64,000 nt of DNA, taken from Rossellomorea aquimaris (GTDB taxonomy: Bacteria > Bacillota > Bacilli > Bacillales > Fictibacillaceae). Made by a program: the position numbers and the translations under genes. The stretch's first letter is position 1, and every line of letters starts with the position of its first letter. The stretch is taken from NCBI GenBank assembly GCA_020524245.1, contig JAIVLN010000002.1, forward strand, positions 372,001 to 436,000. Direction: 5' to 3'. The notes under the pieces are model-generated. The model was not told where the DNA came from. It ran no database searches and worked only from the letters and a program-made list of their open reading frames with translations. This document shows positions 27,515 to 35,603 of the stretch, piece after piece.

Positions 27515-28645
27515 ATGGAATTTACAGTGGATCAAAACTACTTCTACGAAGCGATTTCCGATATTCGAAAAGGAATTTCCATATCCAGTATGATTCCTGC
27601 CACAGCTGGGTTTTGTTTAGTTGCAAAAGAAAACGGACTGACGATTTTTGGGACAGACCTGTACTTGTTCATCCAGAGGGACATCCCTGCAGTGATTGAC
27701 GGGAAAACGATCGTTGAAATTACCGAACCTGGAGAAGTACACGTCCCGAGCAGGCATTTCAGTGAAATCGTAAAGCGAATGCCTGACAGGATCTCTATAC
27801 AAGTAGACGACCATCGTTTTGTAAAAATTCAATCCGGTTCCATCGTGACAAGGTTGACTCAATTGAAAGTCGATGAGTTCCCTCCATTCCCGAAAGCGAG
27901 CTCTGACATGCGTTTGATGGTAAATCGCGATGAATTTGCGGAAATGATCCAACATACACTCTTTGCAGTTGCGAAAAATGAGACGAGACCTGCATTGACG
28001 GGATTGCATATGGAGTTCCATAATCAAAAGCTTTCATGTGTGGCGACCAATTCGATTCGCCTCGCAATGCAGTCGTTACCGATTCAAGCGGATTATGATT
28101 TATCGTGTATCGTTCCGAGCTCCACCTTGAAAGAGTTTATGAAACTCCGCTCTTCTTTTTCGAAAGAAGTGGAACTTTCCATCAGTGAAAACCATGTTCT
28201 TTTCAAATCGGATAATATCATGCTGTACTCAAGATTGATTGAAGGTGCTTATCCGAGTACAACTGGATTGATCCCTACAGATATGAAAACCGAAATCATC
28301 ATGGATACAGAACAGATGCTGGAAGGAATCGACCGCTCCTACTTCCTGGCGAGTGATCAAAAGAACAACAATGTGAGCCTTGCCATCAGTGAGGATGGTG
28401 AACTACAGATTTCCTCTACTTCTTCAGAGGTAGGACAAATCAAGGAAACACAAGAGATCAAGGAAATTATCGGGGAACCGTCGTTGGAAATTTCGTTTGA
28501 TGGTCAGCTGATGATCGATGCGCTGAAAACGTTGAAAGATGACCAGGTCTCTCTCAGCTTCAACGGTTCCATGCGCCCGATTCTCATCAAGCCGGCAAAT
28601 GAAGAGGAAGAGCAACTTCATCTGATTTCCCCTGTGCGTTCATAA
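27515..28645 (+). CDS. DNA polymerase III beta subunit (sliding clamp) paralogue
   Basis: A 376-residue protein with the three-fold repeated clamp fold: VHVPSRHFSEIVKRMPD in the first third, ETRPALTGLHMEFHNQKLSCVATNS (seen in short blocks) in the second, and the C-terminal PILIKPANEEEEQLHLISPVR, matching the clamp C terminus that ends in LI.P.R. The housekeeping dnaN sits next to dnaA near the origin, and no dnaA, recF or gyrB is present here, so this is a second copy, as known for dnaN2 in the Bacillus cereus group. It could serve repair or sporulation replication; this is inference. It has its own terminator. Confidence 0.88.
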   Translation: MEFTVDQNYFYEAISDIRKGISISSMIPATAGFCLVAKENGLTIFGTDLYLFIQRDIPAVIDGKTIVEITEPGEVHVPSRHFSEIVKRMPDRISIQVDDHRFVKIQSGSIVTRLTQLKVDEFPPFPKASSDMRLMVNRDEFAEMIQHTLFAVAKNETRPALTGLHMEFHNQKLSCVATNSIRLAMQSLPIQADYDLSCIVPSSTLKEFMKLRSSFSKEVELSISENHVLFKSDNIMLYSRLIEGAYPSTTGLIPTDMKTEIIMDTEQMLEGIDRSYFLASDQKNNNVSLAISEDGELQISSTSSEVGQIKETQEIKEIIGEPSLEISFDGQLMIDALKTLKDDQVSLSFNGSMRPILIKPANEEEEQLHLISPVRS

Positions 28646-28657
28646 TTCAATATTGAA

Positions 28658-28684
28658 GAGGCTGACTTTCTGTCAGCCTCTTTT
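28658..28684 (+). terminator. Terminator after the clamp paralogue
   Basis: GAGGCTGAC and GTCAGCCTC pair around TTTCT, followed by TTTT. Confidence 0.85.
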
Positions 28685-28704
28685 CGTTATGATGTGAAAA
28701 GGTG

Positions 28705-28845
28705 TTTTGGGCTATAATTTCTGATTTTGGGCTATATTTTCTGATTCTGGGCTATATTTTCTGAATCTGGGCTATATTTTTAAAATCTGAGCTATAATCT
28801 CGTATTTTGGGCTATAATTCCTGAATCTCGGCTATAACTCTTTTT
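28705..28845. repeat. 20-bp phased repeat array D (7 units)
   Basis: GGGCTATA-type cores begin at 28709, 28729, 28749, 28769, 28789, 28809 and 28829, exactly 20 bases apart. Typical units read TGGGCTATATTTTCTGAT. These units are longer and better conserved than those of arrays A-C and E, and the period is 20 rather than 21. The array ends just before the ArsR-gene promoter. Confidence 0.85.
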
Positions 28846-28851
28846 TTACGA

Positions 28852-28881
28852 TTGACACGCAACCATTTAGTTGCATATAAT
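28852..28881 (+). promoter_or_regulatory. Promoter and operator of the ArsR-type gene
   Basis: TTGACA (28852-28857), 18 bases, TATAAT (28876-28881). The spacer holds the near-palindrome GCAACCATTTAGTTGC (28859-28874), a likely operator for the encoded repressor. The ATG begins seven bases after the -10, so the transcript should be leaderless. Confidence 0.75.
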
Positions 28882-28887
28882 ACAAAC

Positions 28888-29196
28888 ATGGACAACGTAT
28901 TTAAAGCACTGGCGGATGCCAGTCGAAGAAAACTGTTAGATTCACTCTACAAAAAGAATGGGCAGACGTTGAGTGAATTGAGTGAACACCTCGATATGTC
29001 AAGACAAGCAGTGACGAAACACTTGAACCTGCTAGAAGAGGCAGACCTCGTCACAATCGTTTGGAAAGGACGCAGCAAGCAGCATTATCTGAACACAGCT
29101 CCCATCAGTGAAATCTATGATCGGTGGATTGGAAAATACGACCGACATCGCTTAGAGGCATTGAATGAGCTGAAATCAAACTTAGAGGAGGAATAA
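28888..29196 (+). CDS. ArsR-family transcriptional regulator
   Basis: A 102-residue winged-helix repressor: FKALADASRRKLLDSL at the N terminus, LSELSEHLDMSRQAVTKHLNLLEEADLV as the helix-turn-helix (about residues 26-53), and WKGRSKQHYLN as the wing. It belongs to the ArsR subgroup encoded with SRPBCC proteins; it has no metal-binding Cys pair. The start at ATG 28888 matches the family N terminus and coincides with the predicted transcription start. It is followed after one base by an SRPBCC gene, whose ribosome binding site is inside this gene. Confidence 0.87.
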   Translation: MDNVFKALADASRRKLLDSLYKKNGQTLSELSEHLDMSRQAVTKHLNLLEEADLVTIVWKGRSKQHYLNTAPISEIYDRWIGKYDRHRLEALNELKSNLEEE

Positions 29197-29197
29197 G

Positions 29198-29656
29198 ATG
29201 AGTAACCGAACGTTCGTATACTCGACGTATATCGCTTCTACCCCTGAAAAAGTGTGGGAAGCATTGACTTCCGGGGAATTTACGAAACAATACTTTTTTG
29301 GACACAGAATCACGTCGGAATGGAAAGAAGGTTCTAAAGTCACTTTTTTGAGGGACAATGGTGATGTTGATATAGAAGGTAAGGTGTTAAAAAGTGAGCC
29401 ATACCAACGGTTGACATACACCTGGAGTTCACCTGAAGATCCTACCGAACGAGATGAAACAACTGTCGTCACGTTCGACCTGAAACAAATGGAGGACACT
29501 GTAAAACTGACAGTCATCCATGAGAACCTCGTCGACTCAGACTTCGTAGAAGATATGGACACATTCCAGGGCGTCAACAACGGATGGCCAGCAATTCTCA
29601 GCAACCTTAAAACACTGCTGGAATCCGGTAAAACGTTACCCGCTGTAAAAGTTTAA
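29198..29656 (+). CDS. SRPBCC/AHSA1-domain protein
   Basis: A 152-residue protein of the START/AHSA1 fold. It has the usual N-terminal VYSTYIASTPEKVWEALT, the FFGHRITSEWKEGS block, and the C-terminal NNGWPAILSNLKTLLESG. Such proteins bind hydrophobic ligands or act as Aha1-like factors; the ligand here is unknown. It is translated from AGGAGG inside the upstream arsR gene, so the pair is one operon, presumably autoregulated. A terminator follows at 29662. Confidence 0.85.
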   Translation: MSNRTFVYSTYIASTPEKVWEALTSGEFTKQYFFGHRITSEWKEGSKVTFLRDNGDVDIEGKVLKSEPYQRLTYTWSSPEDPTERDETTVVTFDLKQMEDTVKLTVIHENLVDSDFVEDMDTFQGVNNGWPAILSNLKTLLESGKTLPAVKV

Positions 29657-29661
29657 ACAGA

Positions 29662-29694
29662 ACAAGGCTACTGGCAACTTGCCGGTAGCCTTGT
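29662..29694. terminator. Terminator between convergent genes
   Basis: ACAAGGCTAC and GTAGCCTTGT form a 10-bp stem ending the arsR-SRPBCC operon; a weaker T-run on the other strand could serve the convergent gene. Confidence 0.75.
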
Positions 29695-29699
29695 CTTCA

Positions 29700-30527
29700 T
29701 TATAAAACTTTATCACTCTCTTGGATGCCGGCTTCTTTCAGTGCTTTCTCGAGGCTATCGAACCTTGCGATGAATGCGACTTTACCATCCTTAACTTTCA
29801 AAACAGATGCAGCATTCGCTTCACCAGCTGTTCTACCTTCTTGTCCACCCCAGGTTGCATGTTGCTCATAAACCAGTACGCCCTTCCTGCCATAGATGGA
29901 AAGTGTTTCAAGTTTGAGTCCCGTTCGCTCAAGCCAATCGACCAACAATCCCTTTCCGAAGCCGGAGCCTCTCGGACCTGATATCTCGATTGTTGGAGAC
30001 GTGATTTCCAATAAAGATTCAATTTCTAGCGCATTGCATGCATCCAGCCATTGATCGGCAATGATGATTTCTTCCTCAATGTACTTGTCTTCTTCCTCTT
30101 CCTTTTCTTTGAGGAAAGTCGCCATCTCTTCATCGAACGAATAATTGAACGTAATCGAAAAGGCATCAGATTGAGTCGATTCTACATCAAAAACGCCCTC
30201 GATCCCTTTCAAATCTCCTGTACCTGATTGTGGAATCACTTTTTGCGTGGACGAGAGAACACCGTTTTCGAATGTTCCGTTATGTTCGATTACAAAACTG
30301 CCGATCCGTTCCCCGATATTGCCTGTAAAACGCTCCAGCCCATATACCGTTGCAGCGGTTTCAGTAAAATAACATTTCAATTCTTCCAGTATACCTTCTC
30401 CTCGAAGGTCACCTTCGTAGCTCATTTCAAAATGACTTTTTGTCAGTTTAGGTCCACCTTTAATGTCACTGTATGGGATTTCGCTCCCTCGTTTTATTTT
30501 TATGATAGATGATGCTTGTCCTTCCAT
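29700..30527 (-). CDS. DUF3224-like/NTF2-like two-domain protein
   Basis: A 275-residue cytosolic protein with two parts. Residues 1 to about 130 resemble DUF3224: KSHFEMSYEGDLRGEGILE, ATVYGLERFTGNIGERIGSF and SGTGDLKGIEGVF. An acidic coiled linker (KEKEEEEDKYIEEE) leads into a C-terminal NTF2/SnoaL-like domain (ADQWLDACNALEIESLLEI to the end). The start is ATG 30527, nine bases after GGGAGG. Both domains usually occur alone and their functions are uncharacterised. No operon partner is seen. Confidence 0.6.
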   Translation of the reverse strand: MEGQASSIIKIKRGSEIPYSDIKGGPKLTKSHFEMSYEGDLRGEGILEELKCYFTETAATVYGLERFTGNIGERIGSFVIEHNGTFENGVLSSTQKVIPQSGTGDLKGIEGVFDVESTQSDAFSITFNYSFDEEMATFLKEKEEEEDKYIEEEIIIADQWLDACNALEIESLLEITSPTIEISGPRGSGFGKGLLVDWLERTGLKLETLSIYGRKGVLVYEQHATWGGQEGRTAGEANAASVLKVKDGKVAFIARFDSLEKALKEAGIQESDKVL

Positions 30528-30780
30528 AGCCAACTACCTCCCCTTTATAAATGAAAAAATCATTCGATAACGACAAACGATAAGAGGTAAAATCAATTCT
30601 CTGTTTTCCCCTCCCAATAGTCATTCGGAGGAAACAACAGCATTTCGGCATAACATTGGTATTTTTTTCGAAAACTTCATCGTTCTATTTGCTAATTCGA
30701 TTTCTAAACGGATTTTCCTTTAGGGATTGGAAAAATACCGCTTTACTTCATTGAAGCCACAGATACGCCAAATACAATGT
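30528..30780. other. Intergenic stretch with no recognised gene
   Basis: About 250 AT-rich bases between the DUF3224 gene and the mer operon terminator. I see no frame with a ribosome binding site and no clear repeat; it presumably contains the DUF3224-gene promoter. Confidence 0.5.
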
Positions 30781-30812
30781 AAAAAAGTGTGACCCTCTTA
30801 AGGGTCACACTT
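30781..30812 (-). terminator. Terminator of the mer operon
   Basis: AAGTGTGACCC and GGGTCACACTT form an 11-bp stem followed on the minus strand by TTTTT. Confidence 0.85.
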
Positions 30813-30818
30813 AGATAT

Positions 30819-32210
30819 TTATCCTGCACAACAGGAGAGCTTAGATACGTCTTTGTCAAACGAAAGGCTGGCAAGCTTGATTCCTTCTGCCATTGTCAAA
30901 TAAGGGACCATCGTGTCTTTGAGATCTTCTGCTGTCAGTTTGAATTTGACCGCTAGCGTTGCAGCGTAGATGATTTCTCCTGCATTTTCTGCGACCACTT
31001 GTACGCCGAGAATTTGTTTGGAATTCTCTTCTACAACAATTTTGAAGAGACCTTGTGTTTCGTGATTGGCTAAAGCTCTTGGAACTGCATCCAACGGTAA
31101 TATTGAAGTCGCGACCTTATACCCTTCCTGAATCGCTTCTTCCTCTGTAAGACCCACTTTTGCAATAGATGGATTCGTAAATGTGACTGCTGGTACTGTT
31201 TTTAAATCCACTTTTTCTTTTTCCTTTTGCAGGATGTTCTTTGCAACTAAACCACCCTCATATGCAGCGACATATACAAATTGCGGGCCAAGGGTAACAT
31301 CCCCAGCCGCAAAAATATGAGGCACATTGGTCTGGAGATATTCATTGATCCGAACTTCTCCGTTTTCTCCCGTTTCGACTCCGGCATGATCAAGTCGGAG
31401 CGAGCTAGTATTCGGTTTCCTCCCTGCCGCTACAATCACTTCATCCACTTCAAGCTGCTTTTCTTCTCCGTTTCGTGTGTAGTGTATGATTTTTATGCCA
31501 TTATCCTCATCGACTTTTTGATAGGTTACGCCTTTTTCAAACTGAATGCCTTTGCTACTCAACATCTCTTCCACAACGTCGGAAATTTCAGGATCATACT
31601 CTTTCATCAGGCGTTCACTACGCTGTAGGAGTGTAACTTCAGCCCCAAGGTTGTGAAACATTTCACCGAGCTCCATACCTACATATCCGGCTCCGATTAC
31701 AGCAATCCGTTTCGGTACTTCTGTCAATTCAAGGGCTGTTGTACTCGTCAAATAATCTACGTCCTTCAATCCAGGAATCTCTGGAATGAATGGAGATGCT
31801 CCGGTTGCAATCAAAAAATGCTTCGATGAGTAGCTTTGCTCCACTACGGAAATCGTGTTTTGATCAATGAATTTGGCTTCACCTATTATTAAATCAATGC
31901 CGTACTCTTTGATCAAATCTTCGTATTTTTCTTTCCTTAGCCGTCCCACTAATTCATCTTTCTGTATTTTCAATTGGGTTAGATCCGGGGCTCCAGCTTT
32001 TGTGGACAATCCATTAAATGGCTGATGGTTGGCCAAACGTTGGATGTCTCCCGCTCTGAGCATCGTTTTCGAAGGTACACATCCAATATTGACGCATGTT
32101 CCGCCGATTGTCCCCTTCTCTACCATCGCTACTTTCGCTCCTCCTTCAGCTGCCTTGATCGCTGCTGAGAAAGAAGCTGCCCCGGAACCGATTACAATCA
32201 AATCATACAT
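30819..32210 (-). CDS. merA: Mercury(II) reductase (short form without HMA domain)
   Basis: A 463-residue FAD-dependent disulfide oxidoreductase that reduces Hg(II) to Hg(0) with NADPH. It has the FAD fold [15 protein letters not shown] at the N terminus, the redox pair [13 protein letters not shown] (Cys39 and Cys44), the NAD(P)H fold [13 protein letters not shown], and the C-terminal vicinal cysteines SCC (460-461) that deliver mercury in MerA. The N-terminal metal-binding domain of many MerA proteins is absent. The genes upstream are a merR regulator and a small mercury transporter, which supports MerA over a generic dihydrolipoamide dehydrogenase. Confidence 0.9.
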   Translation of the reverse strand: MYDLIVIGSGAASFSAAIKAAEGGAKVAMVEKGTIGGTCVNIGCVPSKTMLRAGDIQRLANHQPFNGLSTKAGAPDLTQLKIQKDELVGRLRKEKYEDLIKEYGIDLIIGEAKFIDQNTISVVEQSYSSKHFLIATGASPFIPEIPGLKDVDYLTSTTALELTEVPKRIAVIGAGYVGMELGEMFHNLGAEVTLLQRSERLMKEYDPEISDVVEEMLSSKGIQFEKGVTYQKVDEDNGIKIIHYTRNGEEKQLEVDEVIVAAGRKPNTSSLRLDHAGVETGENGEVRINEYLQTNVPHIFAAGDVTLGPQFVYVAAYEGGLVAKNILQKEKEKVDLKTVPAVTFTNPSIAKVGLTEEEAIQEGYKVATSILPLDAVPRALANHETQGLFKIVVEENSKQILGVQVVAENAGEIIYAATLAVKFKLTAEDLKDTMVPYLTMAEGIKLASLSFDKDVSKLSCCAG

Positions 32211-32213
32211 CGA

Positions 32214-32426
32214 TTATCCACTCCTCTTTCGATATTTATTGTAGGCGTAAGCCGTCAAACCAATGAATACAAAAAGCGCTGGTATTAATACATAGTCAAG
32301 ATAACCTGTGAATGCCCCCAGGCCAATCGCCCCAAACAGAATTACCAAAACGGGTGTCGCACAACAAATGAGCGTCAGTACCGTTCCAATGATCGCCCCA
32401 GATAATAACCTTTTCTCTTTTTTCAT
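32214..32426 (-). CDS. Small mercury transport protein (MerF-like)
   Basis: A 70-residue membrane protein with two hydrophobic helices. The first carries TLICCATPVLVILFGAIG, whose vicinal cysteines and Pro match MerF/MerT-type mercuric ion importers. It brings Hg(II) into the cell for reduction by MerA. The start is ATG 32426, eight bases after AGAGGG. It lies between merR and merA with gaps of 12 and 3 bases, so all three form one operon. Confidence 0.82.
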   Translation of the reverse strand: MKKEKRLLSGAIIGTVLTLICCATPVLVILFGAIGLGAFTGYLDYVLIPALFVFIGLTAYAYNKYRKRSG

Positions 32427-32438
32427 CAACTCAACCCT

Positions 32439-32837
32439 CTATTCTTCCGTCAGCCGTTCAATTACCGGACAAGTAAATAAATCATCGTTTTCTTCACATC
32501 GTTCATTCAAATCTTCCAATATCTTTTTCATGCGCACGAGATTCGAAATTTTCCGTTCAATCTCAATGATCTTTTCTGCTGTAAAATCAGCCATGTTTTG
32601 ACAACGTTCGTCATCCTGATCGACGACCCCGAGCAGTTGATCCACTTCCTGCAAGGTAAACCCTAGCTCCTGTGCTTTACGGATGAATGTAAGCCGTTGT
32701 AAGGTACTTTCTGGATACACTCGATAACCGGACTCATTCCTCGGTGGATCATGTAGAATCCCAATCCGTTCATAGTAACGGATCGTCTCTTTATTCACTC
32801 CAGATAACTTTGCTAACTCACCCGTTCGAAACGCCAT
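32439..32837 (-). CDS. merR: Mercury-responsive MerR-family regulator
   Basis: A 132-residue MerR protein: an N-terminal helix-turn-helix (TGELAKLSGVNKETIRYYER), a coiled coil, and three cysteines at 79, 114 and 123 in RCQ, ERC and TCP. These are the same positions as the Hg(II) ligands known in MerR of Bacillus RC607. It should repress the mer promoter without mercury and underwind it to activate transcription when Hg(II) binds. It is the first gene of merR-merF-merA and therefore autoregulated. The start ATG follows AGAGGTGATCTAA. Confidence 0.92.
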   Translation of the reverse strand: MAFRTGELAKLSGVNKETIRYYERIGILHDPPRNESGYRVYPESTLQRLTFIRKAQELGFTLQEVDQLLGVVDQDDERCQNMADFTAEKIIEIERKISNLVRMKKILEDLNERCEENDDLFTCPVIERLTEE

Positions 32838-32856
32838 TTAGATCACCTCTATTTCA

Positions 32857-32888
32857 ATCATAAACCCTGTACTATACTACAGGGTCAA
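32857..32888 (-). promoter_or_regulatory. mer promoter and MerR operator
   Basis: The dyad ACCCTGTACTATACTACAGGGT spans 32864-32885 (written here in the plus direction as ACCCTGTACTA and TACTACAGGGT). It sits between TTGACC (32883-32888) and TATGAT (32857-32862), giving the overlong 19-20 base spacer typical of MerR promoters. Confidence 0.85.
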
Positions 32889-32993
32889 TCAAAAGATACC
32901 GATTTTATACTGGGAAAATCAATTTTTACGTTAAAATAGGGAAGGAAAAATTTGAATCTGGATCTTATTAAAATTGAATTAAATTGTCAAAAG

Positions 32994-33022
32994 CAAAGAC
33001 GCCCCAGTTAGGGCGTCTTTAT
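32994..33022. terminator. Bidirectional terminator
   Basis: AAAGACGCCC and GGGCGTCTTT pair around CAGTTA; T-rich on both sides. It ends the five-gene minus-strand operon that starts at 35377. Confidence 0.8.
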
Positions 33023-33030
33023 CGTCTTGT

Positions 33031-33405
33031 TTACGTATCTGCAAGAGTCAGTCCCATGATATGATCCGTGAACAATACGAACTCATCCAGGTAAGTTGGT
33101 GTATCTGGGGACGCGAGTGGAGTAATTTTCACATCCTTCAAATAGACACATGCATGTACATTCAATACTTCTTTTTCAGGTACAACCACATTCGGGTCGG
33201 TCTCCATCTTGCCCAATGCCGCTCCAAGTGTTGGAAACTCATCAAAACTTTCTGGTTCATGAGTATGGATGTCCGCTTCAATGAATCCTGAAGTCGTAAG
33301 AAACTTGAGCCTTTTCCTTCCATATTCCTCCTGAAGTGTAATCTGTAGTTCTACAATGGTAAGTTTTTTAAAATCAATTGCGTTTTCCAATTCTGCTACT
33401 TTCAT
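33031..33405 (-). CDS. Hypothetical protein
   Basis: A 124-residue soluble protein with no signal peptide or membrane helix and no motif that I recognise. The stretch VLNVHACVYLKDVKITPL suggests beta structure, and the N-terminal half has HTHEPESFDEFP. AGGAGGCAACA precedes ATG. It is the last gene of a five-gene operon of small enzymes, nine bases after an alpha/beta hydrolase. Function unknown. Confidence 0.75.
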   Translation of the reverse strand: MKVAELENAIDFKKLTIVELQITLQEEYGRKRLKFLTTSGFIEADIHTHEPESFDEFPTLGAALGKMETDPNVVVPEKEVLNVHACVYLKDVKITPLASPDTPTYLDEFVLFTDHIMGLTLADT

Positions 33406-33414
33406 TGTTGCCTC

Positions 33415-34074
33415 CTAGTGGTTTAATACCGTTTCTTCCAAAAACATATCCATTCCTTTCATCGTTTCTCTTATAAGTTTTAGAGATTGCTTCGTATTAA
33501 AGGGTTGTATGTCCAGTGAGTGATTCGCACCTTCGAATTCCATCAGCACGATATTCTCTTTTTCAGCAAGTGTATTGATCCTATCTGAGATATGGTGCGG
33601 ATCATCAGTTCCAATCACAAGATAGACCGCTTGTTCAGCGTCCATCAGATTATTGAAGATCATATCGAATTTTACTAATGGTGTTAAAATGACCATTTTC
33701 GTATTTGAAAAGCGCTCATCTTTCATATAAGCGTTGATGATCGGGATGGTTCCAAAAGACTTCCCTAAAAGAAGTGTTTCTTCATATGATCTAATGTTCA
33801 ACACTTCCTCCATGATTCCATCAACATCTTTAGCTATCACGTTCGTTAAGGCTTCCATTGGAAGGTCTAGTTCTTCATCTTCATACGAAAAATGGATGTG
33901 CACGACATCGTATTTGTGCTCGAGCATGAGCATCGTCGAATAATAAAACAGCGGTTTTTCATATTTGTAACCTGCACCTGAAAACATGAAGCAGACTTTG
34001 TCACCTTCATTATCAATGAATGTATATTCGACCTTTTTGTCGTCAACGATTACAGACTTTCTTTCAGATTTCAT
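33415..34074 (-). CDS. Alpha/beta hydrolase
   Basis: A 219-residue single-domain hydrolase. The nucleophile elbow is LGKSFGT (Ser about 106), the acid is probably in VIGTDDPHH, and the catalytic His is in GANHSLD near the C terminus. The start is ATG 34074, seven bases after AAAAGGAG; an in-frame ATG two codons upstream is only one base from that site. Substrate unknown. Same operon as the acetyltransferase upstream. Confidence 0.75.
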   Translation of the reverse strand: MKSERKSVIVDDKKVEYTFIDNEGDKVCFMFSGAGYKYEKPLFYYSTMLMLEHKYDVVHIHFSYEDEELDLPMEALTNVIAKDVDGIMEEVLNIRSYEETLLLGKSFGTIPIINAYMKDERFSNTKMVILTPLVKFDMIFNNLMDAEQAVYLVIGTDDPHHISDRINTLAEKENIVLMEFEGANHSLDIQPFNTKQSLKLIRETMKGMDMFLEETVLNH

Positions 34075-34112
34075 CCTCATGCTCCTTTTCCACTTTAAAG
34101 ACCTGCCGTCGA

Positions 34113-34595
34113 TTATTCCTTTATTTTTTTGACCAAAAGAAGCTCATCCCTGATCGGTATACCATTTTCAGCTATTAATGGAATTTCAGGTTTCATTGTA
34201 CGGGCTTTTTCCACCGCATTCGGAAAAACCTCCATTAAGTGAAAGCCTCTTTTCTGGTAAAACTTCAACGCATTCAGATTGTCATTCGTTGTAATGAGTC
34301 GGATGGTCCTGACCCCAAGTCCTTCTGCCACACGTTCCACTTCTTCTAACAGCATCGTACCGATCCCTTTGTTCTCCTGAAGGCTATCCAGAGACAAAAT
34401 CTCAAGGAAATCGCCTTGACTCACGTAGGTGATCATTCCGCTGATTTCAGCTTCGCCATCCATTACAGCAAAACCATCCAGTTCATCACATCGGTATGTG
34501 CCTGATGAAAGGACCATTTCAGGACTACCCCAATGCTCTCTGAAAAACGTTGTGCGTATTTCTCTAGGTAACTCTGCCGTTTTCAATAATTTCAT
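34113..34595 (-). CDS. GNAT-family N-acetyltransferase
   Basis: A 160-residue acetyltransferase. The acetyl-CoA loop is visible as SLQENKGIGTMLLEEVERVAEGLG (motif ENKGIGT), followed by RLITTNDNLNALKFYQKRGF, the usual C-terminal GNAT segment. Substrate not predictable. Third gene of the minus-strand operon, 12 bases after a VOC-family gene. Confidence 0.82.
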   Translation of the reverse strand: MKLLKTAELPREIRTTFFREHWGSPEMVLSSGTYRCDELDGFAVMDGEAEISGMITYVSQGDFLEILSLDSLQENKGIGTMLLEEVERVAEGLGVRTIRLITTNDNLNALKFYQKRGFHLMEVFPNAVEKARTMKPEIPLIAENGIPIRDELLLVKKIKE

Positions 34596-34607
34596 GCTGT
34601 TTCCTCG

Positions 34608-35018
34608 TTATGTGATTTGATATTTTTCTTTGAACTCCGGGCTCAGTTCGCTCCATACATCGAACTTGTTCCTGTCCAAATCATAAAATACGAAATTGTT
34701 CCCTGCGTGACCTCGGTTTTCGATTTCTCCAACCCGGACCCCTTGTCTTTGGAAAGTTTCGTGGAGTAACTTGAGCTCCTCCAGTCCATCGACTTCGAAT
34801 GTAAGCGAAAATAGCTCTTGTCCATCTTCGTCCGTAAAGTTAGCCGTTTGTTGACCACTCGTTTTAACAAGGAAAAAACTTTGGTTTGCCAGATTGAGAA
34901 TCGCTTTCTTCTCGTCCTTGTAACTCAATTCGGCCTTCAGGTTTTCCACATACCATATGCTTGCTTTCGTGACGTCAGATACTGGAATGTAGGTTGTTCC
35001 TACACGCAATAGACTCAC
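34608..35018 (-). CDS. VOC-family (glyoxalase-fold) protein
   Basis: A 136-residue protein with the paired beta-alpha-beta modules of the vicinal oxygen chelate superfamily: TYIPVSDVTKASIWYVENL at the N terminus and FVFYDLDRNKFDVWSE at the end. The GTG start overlaps the preceding gene by four bases (GTGA). The precise reaction (isomerase, dioxygenase, resistance protein) cannot be told. Confidence 0.8.
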   Translation of the reverse strand: MSLLRVGTTYIPVSDVTKASIWYVENLKAELSYKDEKKAILNLANQSFFLVKTSGQQTANFTDEDGQELFSLTFEVDGLEELKLLHETFQRQGVRVGEIENRGHAGNNFVFYDLDRNKFDVWSELSPEFKEKYQIT

Positions 35019-35377
35019 GTAGTGACCTTCAACTCTTCATAAAGTCCAATGAGATTACCATCTGGATCTTCAAACGTACACCATTTCACTGGAACACCTT
35101 CTCTTGTGTTCACATCTTCAATCGTGATTTGAAATTTTTCCATTAGACGGATTCGTTCTTCCTGTATGTTTTCCACACCGATGCGAAGTGGACCGTTTCC
35201 TACTGAAGGAACGCCTTTGGAAACTTGAAGCCACGTATTCGGAATGATCTCCCATTCCACAAAATCAGCATGAGGAATGAAATCCGCCTTCCTGTTGAAA
35301 AGCGCTTCATACCATTCCCTTCCTTTCTCAAAATCGGAAACTCGCACTTGAAATGTTACTCCTGATAATCGATTCAT
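35015..35377 (-). CDS. VOC-family (glyoxalase-fold) protein
   Basis: A 120-residue VOC protein with VTFQVRVSDFEKGREWYEALF and the C-terminal CTFEDPDGNLIGLYEEL, a clear glyoxalase-type ending. It is the first gene of a five-gene operon (VOC, VOC, GNAT, hydrolase, unknown) with overlaps or short gaps. TAGGAGGAGTAAGAG precedes ATG. Such clusters often modify or detoxify small molecules, but no pathway is evident. Confidence 0.82.
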   Translation of the reverse strand: MNRLSGVTFQVRVSDFEKGREWYEALFNRKADFIPHADFVEWEIIPNTWLQVSKGVPSVGNGPLRIGVENIQEERIRLMEKFQITIEDVNTREGVPVKWCTFEDPDGNLIGLYEELKVTT

Positions 35378-35603
35378 CTCTTACTCCTCCTATATGTAAA
35401 AAAGCATAAACTATCACTTCAACAAATTTCCTGTTATTCCCTTCTTTGCGTAGAGAATTCTTTATGGGAGTGTCATCCGTATACGTTTGAGGTGGTATTG
35501 AATAAAATAAGAGCATACATACCGAAAAATTTCTCTAGCCCATATCTTTTATCCTTCCTGAATCGTTTTAAGAGTAGAGAGGAGCAAAAAAGGAGTGAGG
35601 TAA

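Noticed and set aside
28705-28845. CRISPR array
   Set aside because: Units are 20 bases with no separate spacers, and no cas genes are present.
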